Counted from the first letter of the stretch, positions 1 through 11,307 are shown. The stretch: DNA of 64,000 bases from Tuctoria greenei (GCA_036927565.1 JAYESD010000004.1:167311697-167375696), one strand, 5' to 3'. The notes: a model not told the origin generated them from the sequence alone. Made by a program: numbers and translations.

Positions 1-614
1 TTCTCCTGCTCCTCCTCCGCCGCTGCCGCCACCTCCATAGCCGTGTCCACCCCCGCCTCAATAGACGCCTCCTGCTCCGCCTCCTCCGCTGTCGCCGCTG
101 CCCAAGCCGCCTCATACTCCTCAACCTCCGTCACAGTCCAAATCTTCCCGGCGACGCGACGCTTAATCTTCAGGAGGCCCTCTACCCCAGCAACCTCCGC
201 GATCGTCTCGTGGAGGGCGTCGAGACGACCGGCCACAATCATCAACCCGTAGCAGTAGTGGCCCGTGGTGTCCATGCTTGTGTGGAGGGGAAGGGTCCCA
301 AGACCCAGACGGCGACACGAGCGATCTGTGTCGGAAAAGACCTTCCATGCCACTGCGTTGAGCGCTAGTGCGCTATGAGCGGCGGCGGACTTGGCGTCGG
401 TGGACACCTTAAGGAGCCGATCGACTTTGTCGATGCGGTCGGTGAGGAGTCTGAGAGTCTGCTCAACCCAACCGGGATGAGGAAGTGTAGGCGCCACGGG
501 CGGAGATGCGGGCGCCGCCATCAGTTCCACCGGCATTGTCGGCGGCGATGGAAACGGAGAAGGAGGTTCGGAGGACGTCGATGGCCTAGAGCGCTTCGGC
601 GCGGGGCTACCCAT
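1..614 (-). CDS. Family-A-E member A, small protein of unknown function (3' end cut by window edge)
   Basis: The reading frame opens at an ATG at 614 and stays open to base 1 (at least 204 codons), so the C-terminus lies outside the window. The N-terminus (MGSPAPKRSRPS) is rich in Pro and Ser. A likely helical stretch follows (WVEQTLRLLTDRIDKVDRLL), then a core with RRLGLGTLP, SMDTTGHY and VAGRLDALHETIAEVAGVEG, then an Ala/Glu-rich acidic tail. The core matches four other copies at 1523-2124, 8041-8433, 11308-11726 and 13257-13823. Copy E shares the same start and the same TATA-to-ATG spacing, which supports this start. I do not recognise the domain. The open frame makes this one of two undamaged members. 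It could be a transposon-carried accessory gene or a captured host gene; no function is claimed. Confidence 0.7.
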   Translation of the reverse strand, partial: MGSPAPKRSRPSTSSEPPSPFPSPPTMPVELMAAPASPPVAPTLPHPGWVEQTLRLLTDRIDKVDRLLKVSTDAKSAAAHSALALNAVAWKVFSDTDRSCRRLGLGTLPLHTSMDTTGHYCYGLMIVAGRLDALHETIAEVAGVEGLLKIKRRVAGKIWTVTEVEEYEAAWAAATAEEAEQEASIEAGVDTAMEVAAAAEEEQE

Positions 615-732
615 TTGTGTGGCGACGGAGGTGCAAAGAAAGAGCGAGAGGTGGTTGACGATGGCGGGGGGAGAAGTTTAGAGGCTAGGATCTAAGGAGT
701 GGTGCGGCGGAGAAGCAAGAGGACGGTGAGCC

Positions 733-738
733 TTTATA
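733..738 (-). promoter_or_regulatory. TATA box of gene A
   Basis: On the minus strand a CTATAAAGG sequence lies about 120 bp upstream of the ATG at 614. Paralogue E has CTATAAAGG at nearly the same distance (13133). The sequences around the box and through the 5' leader are also alike, so the promoter and leader were duplicated together with the coding region. Confidence 0.6.
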
Positions 739-1522
739 GCGGGTCGTCGTCTAAGCGGGCGTGTCGAGATGATCGGACGCTAGAGGAAACTGCGCTTAAT
801 TATGAATCGGTCGGTGGCCCCGGTTTCTTCGAAACCACGATTTGCATCCTCTCGGTCCCAACAGCTAGATGCATCCCATTAGGAGTAAATTTACACGCGG
901 GGAAAAAAAATTTCGTTATATAAAAAAAATCTGTACGTACACACCTAAGCCAACTTCGTGACCGCGCGTCCGTGCCAGGGGACACCTTGCAGCGAACATG
1001 GGCCTAGTCCTGCACGCATTACCAAGGTTTGAGGTATATATATATGCATGCATGTTAGTGCTGTTAAACATGACTGAGGTGTTTTAATTCTATCTATGTC
1101 TAACATGCATGGACCGCAAACATGATCAACCAATTACACTACGTAAGAAACCCAAATAGGAGACAACGATGGTCTACAGATCGGATGTCCATCGATCACA
1201 AAGTGATGCGAGACGGTCTTAAAGTCATTGTTTGTCTCCTTTAGCTTTGCAATTACAAATCGAGACGAGCTTCAAACCCTAAGATCTTTTGTTTTTGTCC
1301 GATTTCCTCGGTTCACTTGTGACAGATTAACACATCACTAAACTTAGAGCACATTCACTTGATTGAAATCCAGAAATTCTAACACACCAGTATTCATTGA
1401 CACGAATGAACACATATATATTACAAAACTCAAGAAATATGTACAAGAACAGAATTGAAGCTAAACATGTACAAGAACTCCTAAAACTACAAAAGAAATA
1501 TGTACAAGAACTCCTAAAACTA
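739..1522. other. Intergenic DNA between genes A and B
   Basis: AT-rich sequence with short TATATA and poly-A runs. No supported gene, no terminal inverted repeat and no copy of the 793-bp unit seen on the right side of the domain. Part of it would be the 3' flank of pseudogene B. Confidence 0.4.
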
Positions 1523-2124
1523 CTATGCCGACCCTGCCTCCTCCGCCCTCTCCCCCAACTTCTCAAACCACGACAAGCGGTCCTCCTCATCCTTGTCGTC
1601 ATCGTGGTGGTGGTGGTCGCCGTCGTCATCGTCATCATCGTCGTCGTTGTTGTCATCATCATCGTTGTCGTCGTCGTCGTCGTCCTCCTCCTCCTCCTCC
1701 TCCTCCTCCGGCGACGATGCAGTAGGAGAGTGGACCGGCTGCTCCGGCTGAGCCGATTGCTCTGGCTGCACCGGTGGCTCCGGCTACACCGGCAGTGGAA
1801 CCCCGCCGCGACGGAAGTTCCTCTCTGTCGCTGCCACCAGGGCAATACGGCCCTCGGCGCCGAGCTCCTAGGCCATCGTCCCGGACAAGATGCCCAGGCG
1901 ATCGGCCACACCCGTGAGGGCGTAGAGGTAGCGGCCGGTGGTACCATTCCCAGAAACTCGGGAAGGGTACCAAGACCCAAGGCGTCCAAGGCCCGAGACG
2001 TACTATTGTACGCCTCTCGCGCCATAATGAGGTGCTGGTCGTCGTTCACCCTCTCGGGGGAGCTGCATCATATCCGCTTGCAGGGTAGCTGCCTCAGCGG
2101 GCTAGGAGGTGGAAGGTTGGCCAT
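1523..2124 (-). pseudogene. Family member B, broken copy closest to C
   Basis: The frame starts MANLPPPSP at 2124, matching MADLPPPSP of gene C. It hits an in-frame TGA after 18 codons, where C has a Cys codon. It resumes with a segment matching C (MAREAYN, LGLGTLPEF) and changes frame just after the conserved Met. In the second frame YLYALTGVADRL aligns with C, followed by a TAG and another shift. The C-terminal part is an expanded acidic tract of Glu, Asp and His residues (about 1581-1710), much longer than in C. Long frames on the opposite strand here are shadows of the trinucleotide repeat. Confidence 0.7.
1581..1710. repeat. Trinucleotide microsatellite coding for the acidic tail of B
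   Basis: Imperfect runs of TCG, TCA, GTG and TCC on the plus strand. Read on the minus strand they give poly-Glu, poly-Asp and a short poly-His tract. Gene C has a shorter EDEEEEEE tail at the same place, so the tail expanded in B. Slippage here also produces long meaningless open frames on the other strand. Confidence 0.8.
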
Positions 2125-2200
2125 GGCAGTGGTGGTTCGTCAGCACCGGGCTAAGAGGTGGAATGATGGAAGAAGAAGAAAGGAGTGCAAATGTTCTGTG

Positions 2201-2210
2201 CTTGTATATA
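2201..2210 (-). promoter_or_regulatory. TATA-like box upstream of B
   Basis: Minus-strand TTATATACAAG lies about 80 bp upstream of the ATG at 2124. It is followed by a purine/pyrimidine-biased leader similar in style, though not clearly in sequence, to that of C. Confidence 0.4.
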
Positions 2211-2365
2211 ACCGACAACGTGCCTATATGGTCTGTGCAGAGTAGACGAGGGAGCGGCTCGTTTCCCGCGCATTGAACTCTTTGCAGACCTCGTGCGGCG
2301 CAATTAAACCACTGTGGAAGACGATCTTCAGAGATCCTTCCATCTCTCTTGTGGAATTGAATCCC

Positions 2366-2464
2366 CTGTAGTACTGCAGGGGCATTAGAGGTCACTGACA
2401 TGTGGGCCCTATGCTCTATGGGACCCACATGTCAGTGACTTCTAATGCACCTGTAGTACTGCAG
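2366..2464. repeat. Hairpin-forming inverted repeat (foldback/MITE-like)
   Basis: Two arms of about 44 bp, 2366-2409 and 2421-2464, are near-perfect inverted copies separated by a loop of about 11 nt. Both arms contain the CACATGTCAGTGAC core and an outer CTGTAGTACTGCAG block, which is itself almost palindromic. A transcript would fold into a long stem. No clear target-site duplication was seen. Confidence 0.8.
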
Positions 2465-2739
2465 GTGATTTCAGTATCCATGTGGAACGTCGCGCACGCG
2501 TCCCTGCACCATGGCTTCTTAACTTCTCCACAGACCTCGTGCGGCGCGTCAGTTACTTGGCGCACTGGAAAGGCCAGCGGCGTGATCTCCGGGCCCGGCG
2601 AGCCCCGCCACGGCGGCGCCGCGCGCGCGCCCTCGGCGCGAGGAAGAAAGGGTATGCGATGTTGGTTTTCTTGTTTCGCGATGTTGTTTTTCTTGTTTTG
2701 TAGTAGTATTGTTTTATGTTAATGAACTCAACGTCATTG
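2465..2739. other. GC-rich spacer with a short direct repeat
   Basis: ACAGACCTCGTGCGGCGC near 2531 repeats GCAGACCTCGTGCGGCGC near 2286, so a short direct duplication brackets the hairpin. The GC-rich stretch 2560-2650 has no family similarity I recognise. No supported gene. Confidence 0.4.
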
Positions 2740-2905
2740 TTCCTCTGTGAAGACCTTTTACCGTAGCCGTTTTCTACCATAACAGTAACCGCCTGAGATA
2801 ATTAGGTTATCACAGATGGTTCTTTACTTGTATCTAGCCGTCTTTGATAATTGTTTTTCACAGACATGCCTAGCTGTTGGTTAATAACCGCCTATAATAA
2901 GGTAT
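2740..2905. repeat. Left subterminal repeats of CACTA-like domain 1
   Basis: Degenerate copies of the motif seen on the right side: TAACCGCCTGAGATAA, TAACCGCCTATAATAA and CTGTGAAGAC. The motif is spaced irregularly in both orientations. Confidence 0.5.
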
Positions 2906-3155
2906 AACCTATGCAGTACTACTGCTGTTATTTCTAATTTCCAAGTCAATTCAATATAATCACAGAACAAAAATCAATAATATCATCACAGAACAAAAGT
3001 CAACAATATTATCATCACAGAAGTCAATTTCACTAAAACAATATACATATGTACAAGTTACAGATACAATTCATCTCAAAGTTTACAAGTTTTTACTAAA
3101 ATCTATTTCTATTGGCATAGTCGCAAAGTTCTGGCACATCAGCTACTGCACCATC

Positions 3156-6100
3156 CTAATCAAAGAACTCCCCTCTTTTGTGCAAAATTTCGTGACGAAT
3201 GAATTGACAGAATTCAACAGCAATCCTGTCGGCTCCTCCACTAGGAATACTTCTACAAACTGACCATTCTTCGTGTGCTGCAATATAACACATAACAAGG
3301 TTTAGAATGTATTGGTTTGAACAATCTCAAAGTATAGATCAAAGTGAGAGTATACAGGAATTTATTTGGTATTTTTGGAGCAGTTGTACTATGAGCAATT
3401 TAATTTTGAAGTTGGAATCAAAATATTAAAATAATGTTTCTGGTAATATTGAACAGCAGAGAATATAAGTATTAAACTATGCTAGTTACAATGAAAATGA
3501 AACACAAAAGTAAGAAAATAATGTATCGACATTAAGGATAACTTACATCCTCATGATTCACTGTATATACGTTGGTGGTCCGAAGATGCTCGCATACATA
3601 ATACCCGCATAAGATACTCCCAGCAGGCTGCTTCGGACAGGCATAATACGTTTTAATGTCCAATGCATTCGTATTGGAAGGTCTCTCACCGCCAAGCCGT
3701 TCCGCGTAAAACCACCAAGCGCTGTAATACAAGAAATGTCATATAAAACTTGTCAACACATTTTAAATGTGCGTAAATTAAAATTATTGAATAAACATAC
3801 GATTTCAAAATAGAAAGGAAATCTTTGTAATGATCTGGTGAGAAATCAGTCGAGTCCAAGACTGTTGCCATTCCCTGCATTGGCTTGATGAAGATCATTA
3901 TGTAGTGATTACTGCAAACATACAAACACACGTGTTAACAATTACCAATAATTGCTATTTCAATGTCATGTGTTGAACATACTCGAAGTGGTATGGAACC
4001 TTTACGAGGTCCTTGCCGTCTGTGACAAAGTTAAACATCGCATGTCCTATGTAAGCTGCAACTTCTGTCCTTATATCCTTCTTAAGTTTTGCGATTGCTT
4101 TTTCAAAATCTTTTCTTTTCATGTGTTTGAACTGTGCTGAGTCTTGATCTGCCTGGATGTCGAGTAGCACCTTTGCAATCCTAGTAGGGTCAAGGATACC
4201 TGTCTTGCGCTCCAACTTTTCATTATCCATGTATTGCATCCTATTGAAGAAGTCCAGAATTGTTATAATCTCATGAAATGCGTATGCGTGTAGTAAGAAA
4301 ACCAAATACAAAATATTAGAGCACTTACAAGCACCAGACGAGCAGTAGGTTGATTTCGAGCATGCCCCGATGGAAAAGGGCATGCAGCTCTTCAAATAAA
4401 ATGACTCGTCTATCCACTCCAGTGCTCCAGAATGCTTCTTTTGGAATACGAAATGTGACGAAATTAAGACCATATTTTTTGCTGGCAAGGATGTACCACT
4501 CATGCATTCTTCTGAGCTGGATGGGTTGTTTGCTAAGTTGTACGAATATTATGAACGGCTTCCCATTCTTAAATTCAGGAGGAACATCCTCAAGCTTGTA
4601 TATTGGAACTCCTAGTTTAACTAAAGTCGTCCACCGATTATACATGACACTGTCTTCTTCCTACTCCTCGATATCTCCTAATGATGGCTCATGAGAAGAA
4701 CAAGGCGCACTCAATTGTATAATATTTTCCTTCATAGTTTGCAAATATTTTGACACTTCTGATGAAGGTTTCTTATTTTCGTATGAGGTAACTTTGATAG
4801 GCACTGATGATCGAGGAGTAGTCGTCAGAAGTTGGACACTGGCTTGTTGTTGAACCTGTTGTTCAACTGATTGCTCTTTACTCCCAGTAGTTGGCTCTAG
4901 TACTACTTCAAGACATTGCTCAACTGGTTGCTCTTTACTAGCAACAGCTTGCTCTGGTACTACTTGAAATTGTTGTCCAACTTGTTGCTCTTGGATATCA
5001 TCCTTGCTGAGACATAGGGGGAGTGGATCTTCCTGGACTAGGAGTGAATCTTCATGCACTTTCACCTTAGAAGATGGGGTTGCAGTATTTGGAGATGCGA
5101 CGGGGCTAGAAATTGGCTCATCGTCCAACACGATATCGCGTCGGTTCCAAAGGATTAACTGGTTGATAGCCTGCCCCAGAGTCGCGATCCCCTCAGGTGT
5201 GACGTGGTCTATTTCATAATCTTCATAATCATTATCAATGATCTGAAAAACTTGCACCACATCATAATACAATGGAAGTGGATTACCGTTGAAGTCATGA
5301 TCAGGCTTTGCCATAGCAGTGGCAACCTATTTGGTTTTGTTCCTTGCTCTGCCTATCGGGACAAGAAGACGACAAGATTTGTCGTTCGCAATATCATCGA
5401 CAGGGAACTTATGGGTTGACCCTGAGCCTGGCACGGAACCAACGCTGCTAGGGTAGGCAGTTGGAGATACTAATTGCTCCTTTTGCACCGGAACCATCAC
5501 TGTACTCGGTGCCACTAATTGTCCCGATTGTCTAATTTGTTCCATTATTTCTTGCATATTTTCTTTGACCTTTTGAGCAATCGTTTCATCAAGTGTTTTC
5601 TTAAACTTCTCACGTCTTCTATATGTGTCTTTATCTTTAGGGAAACCATCTAGCCAAGACATTTGAGAAGAGACCGCTCGAACACGTCCGTTGTGTTCAG
5701 GGTTTCCTAAGAAAGCGGTAAGTTGGTCATTCTCCCTCTTCGGCTTGAAGAGACCCTTCTGTTGCTTTTCAATTACTTCTTTCATTTTATCCTCTACTTC
5801 ATTCAGAGAGTCGGGCTTTTCAAGTTTGCCCTCGCTGGTCAAACCTGACTGAGCAAAGACCCAGCATTGAGTTTGCTCATCGCACCCTTCTAATGGGTGA
5901 GGATTGCCCTTACTGGTAATTTCGTCTAATATCTTATTCCATTTCTGGACTTTGGGGGCATATCTGGCAGACCCCAAGCGATGATGGTATTTGTTCTTTT
6001 TTGCAAGCTTTGACCTAGTTGCACTTAGAGCTTTAGCATCAGGTGTGCTCTTTTGACGAACAAACTCTTGCCAGTGAGCTTGTGTGATTTTTCCCATCTT

Positions 6101-6793
6101 CCTCGGGCTAGGGACCTTATCGGCCTTAACATAAGCATTCATTTCACTCTTCCAGCATCGAAACTTCTTGCCGCAAGAGACCAATGTTGCTTTCTTTACA
6201 GCTTCTTCTGTGCCTTTCAGGAACTTGAATTATTTCTTTATCCTTTCCCACAACTCATTCTTGGTCTACTCGGGTAATTTCCTCCAATTCTTGGTTGTGA
6301 TCGGCACAACTTCCCTAACAAGAAACCGCATGCATTACGGTACTTGGTAACTGAATCCAGTGGTTCTTGGGGAAGCCCACCTGGACCGACCCTTTTTATG
6401 TACATGATGCGGTCCAATGGACCCTTATTGGGACCTCGTTGCCCTCGTTTTCGCTTGAGTGAAGTTGAGGATTCATCCATTGGAGAACCTTCTGCGGTTT
6501 TAGGAGCCGATGTCACCTCATTGTCTTTGCGATTAATCTAGGTAGAAAAAAATTATAAGACTTCGTATACTTGACAACCAACATTAACTTGAACTGCTAA
6601 AGTTAAGATTCGTGATCCATACCTCGTCGGCAGGATCATATTCCGGGTCTAGATCTACTGAAGTGTTTTTAATTTTTGTATTCGGAAAAGGATCCGATGG
6701 ACTGTGATAGGAGACTGAACTGCTAGAGTTAGTAAACTCCATATTGTCTTCTTTATTGTTACTACCAGGACCAGTCTTCTTAGGGCTTTCCAT
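3156..6793 (-). pseudogene. tnpA-like protein with C-terminal Ulp1 (C48) peptidase domain, spliced, decayed
   Basis: Six exons can be read from GT/AG junctions: 6793-6623, 6537-4329, 4240-3983, 3911-3801, 3721-3547 and 3277-3156. Phases agree at the first four junctions; the last exon needs a one-base correction. Exon 1 is a Ser-rich acidic leader. Exon 2 has a basic segment, a region like En/Spm tnpA proteins (GLPQEP, ACGF, FRCWKSEMNAY), a coiled-coil-like KEK stretch and a Gln-rich linker. Exons 4-5 carry the peptidase features: His in NHYIMIF, Asp in VLDST, Gln in CPKQPAG and Cys in LCGYYVC, consistent with the His-Asp-Cys triad. Damage: one frameshift near 6300, TAG at 6268, TAA at 6232, TAG at 5329 and TAG at 4663. 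In CACTA elements tnpA-type proteins bind subterminal repeats; the role of the peptidase is unclear. Confidence 0.75.
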
Positions 6794-7313
6794 GCTAGAA
6801 CTAATAAGACAAAAAATCTAATAAATGACATATTAACTCTACATGAAGTGTTGCATGAAGAAAAAGATGGAAGCATTCTAGGATTTGATAAGGCATTCTA
6901 GGGTTTAAGGCGACTGACCAAAAGGTTCCTATACATTGCGAGGGTGACAAGCATGTTAAAGTTGCTCACCAGCAATGGCAATTTTATCTTCTTATTCTAA
7001 ATATGCTAGCTTCGTTCAGAGTGGCGACCACGTTCTTGAGGTTTACTAGGCGGCACCTAGCTCCGGACCTATAACTGATCAAGCAAGGGACAAAAAACAA
7101 ATCCTCTAGCCTTTTTCTAGTATCAAGAATCGCAAAGTGTGGCACTTGGATTTGGATGGTGAGGTGAGGTGAGGCGAGGTAGCTGCAGGTGAGAAGAGAC
7201 ACTCTTTTTCAGCGATGAGGGCGTACCTGGAAGTGACTAGGGCGAAGCTCGGCGGCGACGGCGAAGCTCGACGGTCTACCTGGAAGTGACGAGGGCGAAC
7301 ACTTGGCTGCCAA
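6794..7313. other. 5' leader region of the tnpA/Ulp1 gene
   Basis: No supported gene. It lies between the ATG at 6793 and the TATA box near 7320, so it is presumably leader with or without an intron. A GGTGAGGTGAGG-type simple repeat occurs at about 7160-7180 and a short duplicated GAAGCTCG/CTGGAAGTGAC block at 7225-7300. Confidence 0.4.
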
Positions 7314-7326
7314 GGGTATATATAAA
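7314..7326 (-). promoter_or_regulatory. TATA box for the tnpA/Ulp1 gene
   Basis: Minus-strand TTTATATATACC at the inner edge of the right subterminal repeats, about 520 bp upstream of the ATG. Promoters directly abutting subterminal repeats are usual for En/Spm elements. Confidence 0.45.
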
Positions 7327-8040
7327 CTCCAATTTTCTCAGGCGGATTTTAAGTACCGACTGTCTCAGAAGATGGTTACCTCAGGCGGGTTTTACTTACC
7401 AACCGCCTGAGAAGATAAAATTATCTTAGGTGGTTGGTTAGTAACATCTGAGATAAACATCTTCTCAGGCGGTTATTAAGTACAAACCTTCTATGAAGAT
7501 ATTTACTTCTTCTTAATTAATATTCTTGATTAAATGTGGGTCCTTTAAAAGGCAAAATTCCACTTTCTTGTAATATTATTGATATGTAAAGGTTACCATT
7601 AAATTTCACTTCATAAATCATTTGAAATTGGTCAGAACATAAAAACATACAACAAATGCTATTTTTCATTTTTCTACCTTGATGAACATGATGCTTTTTT
7701 CATTTATTTTCTCAGTGGACATTTTTACTCATCATACCAACCTCTATTAATTTTTTCAAATTTTTTTAAGTTTTTTTGAATCAATGTGTGTTCATAATTT
7801 GATGAACGCCTACATAAAGACCCCTCACCAACCTCCTGTGAAGATGTGTCGATGACCGTGCCCGACCTTTCTTTTCCCCGAGGCCTGACCTTTCAATGTG
7901 CGGTAAACCAACTGCTCCATCTTCCACTCCGCGCGGCCTTAAAGACGCGCTATCACCCGTTAGTTCTCCTCAAGCGCGTCACTCACTTTGAATCCTCTTC
8001 TTTTCTTCGTCTTCCTCCGCTCCGACGACCCAACACCACT

Positions 8041-8433
8041 ATGGCCGACCTTCCGCCGCCAAGCCCTCCGAAGGAGCCACCTTGCAAGAAACTATGTTGC
8101 AGCTCTCCCGAGAGGTTCAACACCCAGCAGCGCCTCCTCATGGCGCGAGAGGCGTACAATAATACGTCTCGCGCCATGAGTGCCTTGGGGCTGGATACCC
8201 TTCCAGAGTATACTGGAATGGGTACCATCGACCACTACCTCTACGCCCTCACAGGGTTGGCTGATCGTCTTGACATTCTGTTCGTGACGATGGCCCAGGT
8301 TCTTGGCCCCGAGGGCCGCAGAACGCTGGTGGAGGCGACAGCTAGCAACCTCGGGGTTGCACCGCCGGTGCAGCCGGTGCAACCGGCCCCTATTGCACCG
8401 GCGCCGGAGGACGAGGAGGAGGAAGAGGAGTAG
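8041..8433 (+). CDS. Family member C, intact 130-aa protein of unknown function
   Basis: I chose the ATG at 8041 rather than the in-frame ATG at 7846 because pseudogene B has the same N-terminus (MA-D/N-LPPPSP). Order of parts: Pro-rich N-terminus, basic CKKLCC stretch, MAREAYNNTSRAMSALGL, then DTLPEYTGM, DHYLYALTGLADRLDILF and a Pro/Val linker before the acidic tail EDEEEEEE. This copy has no stop or frameshift. It lies inside one unit of the 793-bp array (7471-8780), replacing roughly half of the body. An AATGAA-type signal and T-rich tail follow at 8500-8520. Nothing in the sequence gives a biochemical role; the acidic tail would suit a protein that contacts basic partners, which is only a guess. 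Confidence 0.6.
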   Translation: MADLPPPSPPKEPPCKKLCCSSPERFNTQQRLLMAREAYNNTSRAMSALGLDTLPEYTGMGTIDHYLYALTGLADRLDILFVTMAQVLGPEGRRTLVEATASNLGVAPPVQPVQPAPIAPAPEDEEEEEE

Positions 8434-8780
8434 GAGTAGGAGTAGAATTTAATTAGTTTTTATTTGTTGTTTTTAGTTGCTTCTGTTTTGCAAATATTGT
8501 TAATGAATGAAATCTATCTTTGTTCATCTATGTGACTGAATATTACTTGTGTATCTTGTGTTCTTTTGTGAGATGCGTGATTGAATATTGTTAATGAATG
8601 AGTATCTTGTGTGTTTTTCAATTGTGTGAATGAATGAATGTGTAGTGTGTTCATCGTGTTCCTCAAACTCAGGTATCATAAGGTAATTATCTTAGGCGGT
8701 TGGTAATTCAAACTCGTCTTAGAAGAAGATTATCTCAGGCGGTTGGTAAGTTATACCCAACTGAGATAAACATCTCAGAA
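8434..8780. other. 3' flank of gene C and return to the repeat unit
   Basis: T-rich untranslated-type sequence with repeated GTGAATGAATG/TATCTTGTGT blocks, then two tandem TCTCAGGCGGTTGG-type junction motifs at about 8685-8745 before the next full unit starts at 8781. Confidence 0.5.
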
Positions 8781-11210
8781 GGTTATTAAGTACCAACCGC
8801 TTGTGAAGATATTTACTTCTTCTTAATTAATATTCTTGATTAAATGTGGGTCCTTTAAAAAGGCAAAATTCCACTTTCTTGTAAAATTATTGGTAAGTAA
8901 AGGTTACCATTAAATTTCACTTCATAAATCTTTTGAAATCGGTCAGAACATAAAAAACATACAACAAATGATATTTTTCATTTTTCTATCTTGATGAATA
9001 TAATGCCTTTTTCATTTATTTTTCAGTGGACATTTTTACTCATCATACCAACCTCTATGACTTTTTTTCAGATTTTTTTAATTTTTTTTGAATCAATGTG
9101 TGTTCATAATTTGAAGAATGCCTCATATGTACATGAGCATTTAGTTAGAATGATGGATAATTTGAAGTTTGACATGTTGGAATGCTTTTAAAAAAATTAA
9201 CAAAATTCATACATGTATAAATGATACAAATATGTTCATTCAAACAAATTTGAGTGAAGGATCTTTTTTTACGAGATACACAAATGTGAATAATATGTGA
9301 GTAGAAATTAATTTGATATTTACCAAAACATTACAATGTCAGCTATACAAGTTTTAAATTTTTTTGTTCAGGTGGTAGATGTTAATTTTATAAAAAATGT
9401 AGCAGAAAGAATCATATAATTTGGAAACAATTTGCAGAATCTAAACATGTTTGAGTATTTATATTGGAATCTAAATAAAAAAGAAGCAAGGGATAAGGAA
9501 ACTGAAGAACAGTATCAGACATTATCTCAGACGGTTGATAAGTAATACCCGACTGAGATAAAAATCTTCCTTGACGGTTATTAAGTACCAACCGCCTGTG
9601 AAGATATTTACTTCTTCTTAATTAATATTCTTGATTAAATGTGGGTCCTTTAAAAAGGCAAAATTCCACTTTCTTGTAATATTATTTATAAGTAAAGGTT
9701 ACCATTCAATTTCACTTCATAAATCTTTTGAAATCGGTCAGAACATAAAAAACATACAACAAATGATATTTTTCATTTTTCTATCTTGATAAATATATTG
9801 TATTTTTCATTTATTTTTTCAGTGGACATTTTTACTCATCATACCAACCTCTATGAATTTTTTTAGAATTTTTTAAATTTTTTTGAATCAATGTGTGTTC
9901 ATAATTTGATGAATGCCTCATATGTATATTAGCATTTAGTTAGAATGATGGATAATTTGAAGTTTGACATGTTGAAATGCTTTTAAAAAAATTAAAAAAA
10001 TTCATACATGTATAAATGATACAAATATGTTCATACAAACAAATTTGAGTGAAGGACCTTTTTTTACGAGATACACAAATGTGAATAATATGTGAGTAGA
10101 AATTAATTTGATATTTACCAAAACATTACAATGTCAGCTATACAAGTTTTAAAATTTTTTGTTCATGTGGTAGATGTTAATTTTATACAAATTTATAAGA
10201 AAGAATCATATAATTTGGACACAATTTGCAGAATCTAAACATGTTTGAGTATTTATATTGGAATCTAAATAAAAAAAGCAAGGGATAAGGAAACTGAAGA
10301 ACAATATCGGGCATTATCTCAGACTGTTGGTAAGTAATACCCGACTGAGATAAAAATCTTCCTTGACGGTTATTAAGTACCAACCGTCTGTGAAGATATT
10401 TACTTCTTCTTAATTAATATTCTTGATTAAATGTGGGTCATTTAAAAAGGCAAAATTCCACTTTCTTGTAATATTATTGATAAGTAAAGGTTACCATTAA
10501 ATTTTACTTCATAAATCTTTTGAAATCGGTCAGAACATAAAAAACATACAACAAATGATATTTTCATTTTTCTATCTTGATGAATATAATGCCTTTTTCA
10601 TTTATTTTTTCAGTGGACATTTTTACTCATCATACCAACCTCTATGAATTTTTTCAGATTTTTTAAAATTCTTTTGAATCAATGTGTGTTCATAGTTTGA
10701 TGAATGCCTCATATGTATATGAGCATTTAGTTAGAATGATGGATAATTTGAAGTTTGACATGTTGGAATGCTTTTAAAAAAATTAACAAAATTCATACAT
10801 GTATAAATGATACAAATATGTTCATACAAACAAATTTGAGTGAATGACCTTTTTTTACGAGATACACAAATGTGAATAATATGTGAGTAGAAATTAATTT
10901 GATATTTATCAAAACATTACAATGTATGATATACAAGTTTTAAAATTTTTTGTTCAGGTGGTAGATGTTAATTTTATACAAATGTAGAAGAAAGAATCAT
11001 ATAATTTGGACACAATTTGCAGAATCTAAACATGTTTGAGTATTTATATTGGAATCTAAATAAAAAAGAAGCAAGGGATAAGGAAACTGAAAAATAGTAT
11101 CGGGCATTATCTTAGGCGGTTGGTAAGTAATAACCGACTGAGATAAAAATCTTCTCGCAAGGTTATTAAGTACCAACCGCCTGTGAAGATATTTACTTGG
11201 GACGAAGGGA

Positions 11211-11217
11211 GTATAAG
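11211..11217 (+). promoter_or_regulatory. TATA-like box upstream of gene D
   Basis: GTATAAGA lies 95 bp before the ATG at 11308, at the point where the repeat unit stops. The preceding GGGACGAAGGGAGTA resembles one end of a Stowaway-type MITE, so the promoter may derive from inserted DNA. Confidence 0.35.
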
Positions 11218-11307
11218 ATGGTCACCCGCGCCATCGTCTTTTCCACACAACCGTTCCAACATCCTCTCTTCTCTCCACAAAACCTAGCCACAACTAGTAT
11301 ACAATAA

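Noticed and set aside
1397..2245. 282-codon plus-strand open frame, with further long frames on both strands here
   Set aside because: It is antisense to pseudogene B and kept open by the trinucleotide repeat (runs of Val and Leu). No homologue in the paralogues.
7846..8040. N-terminal extension of gene C
   Set aside because: Paralogue B shows the conserved start at the ATG corresponding to 8041; the extension has no match.
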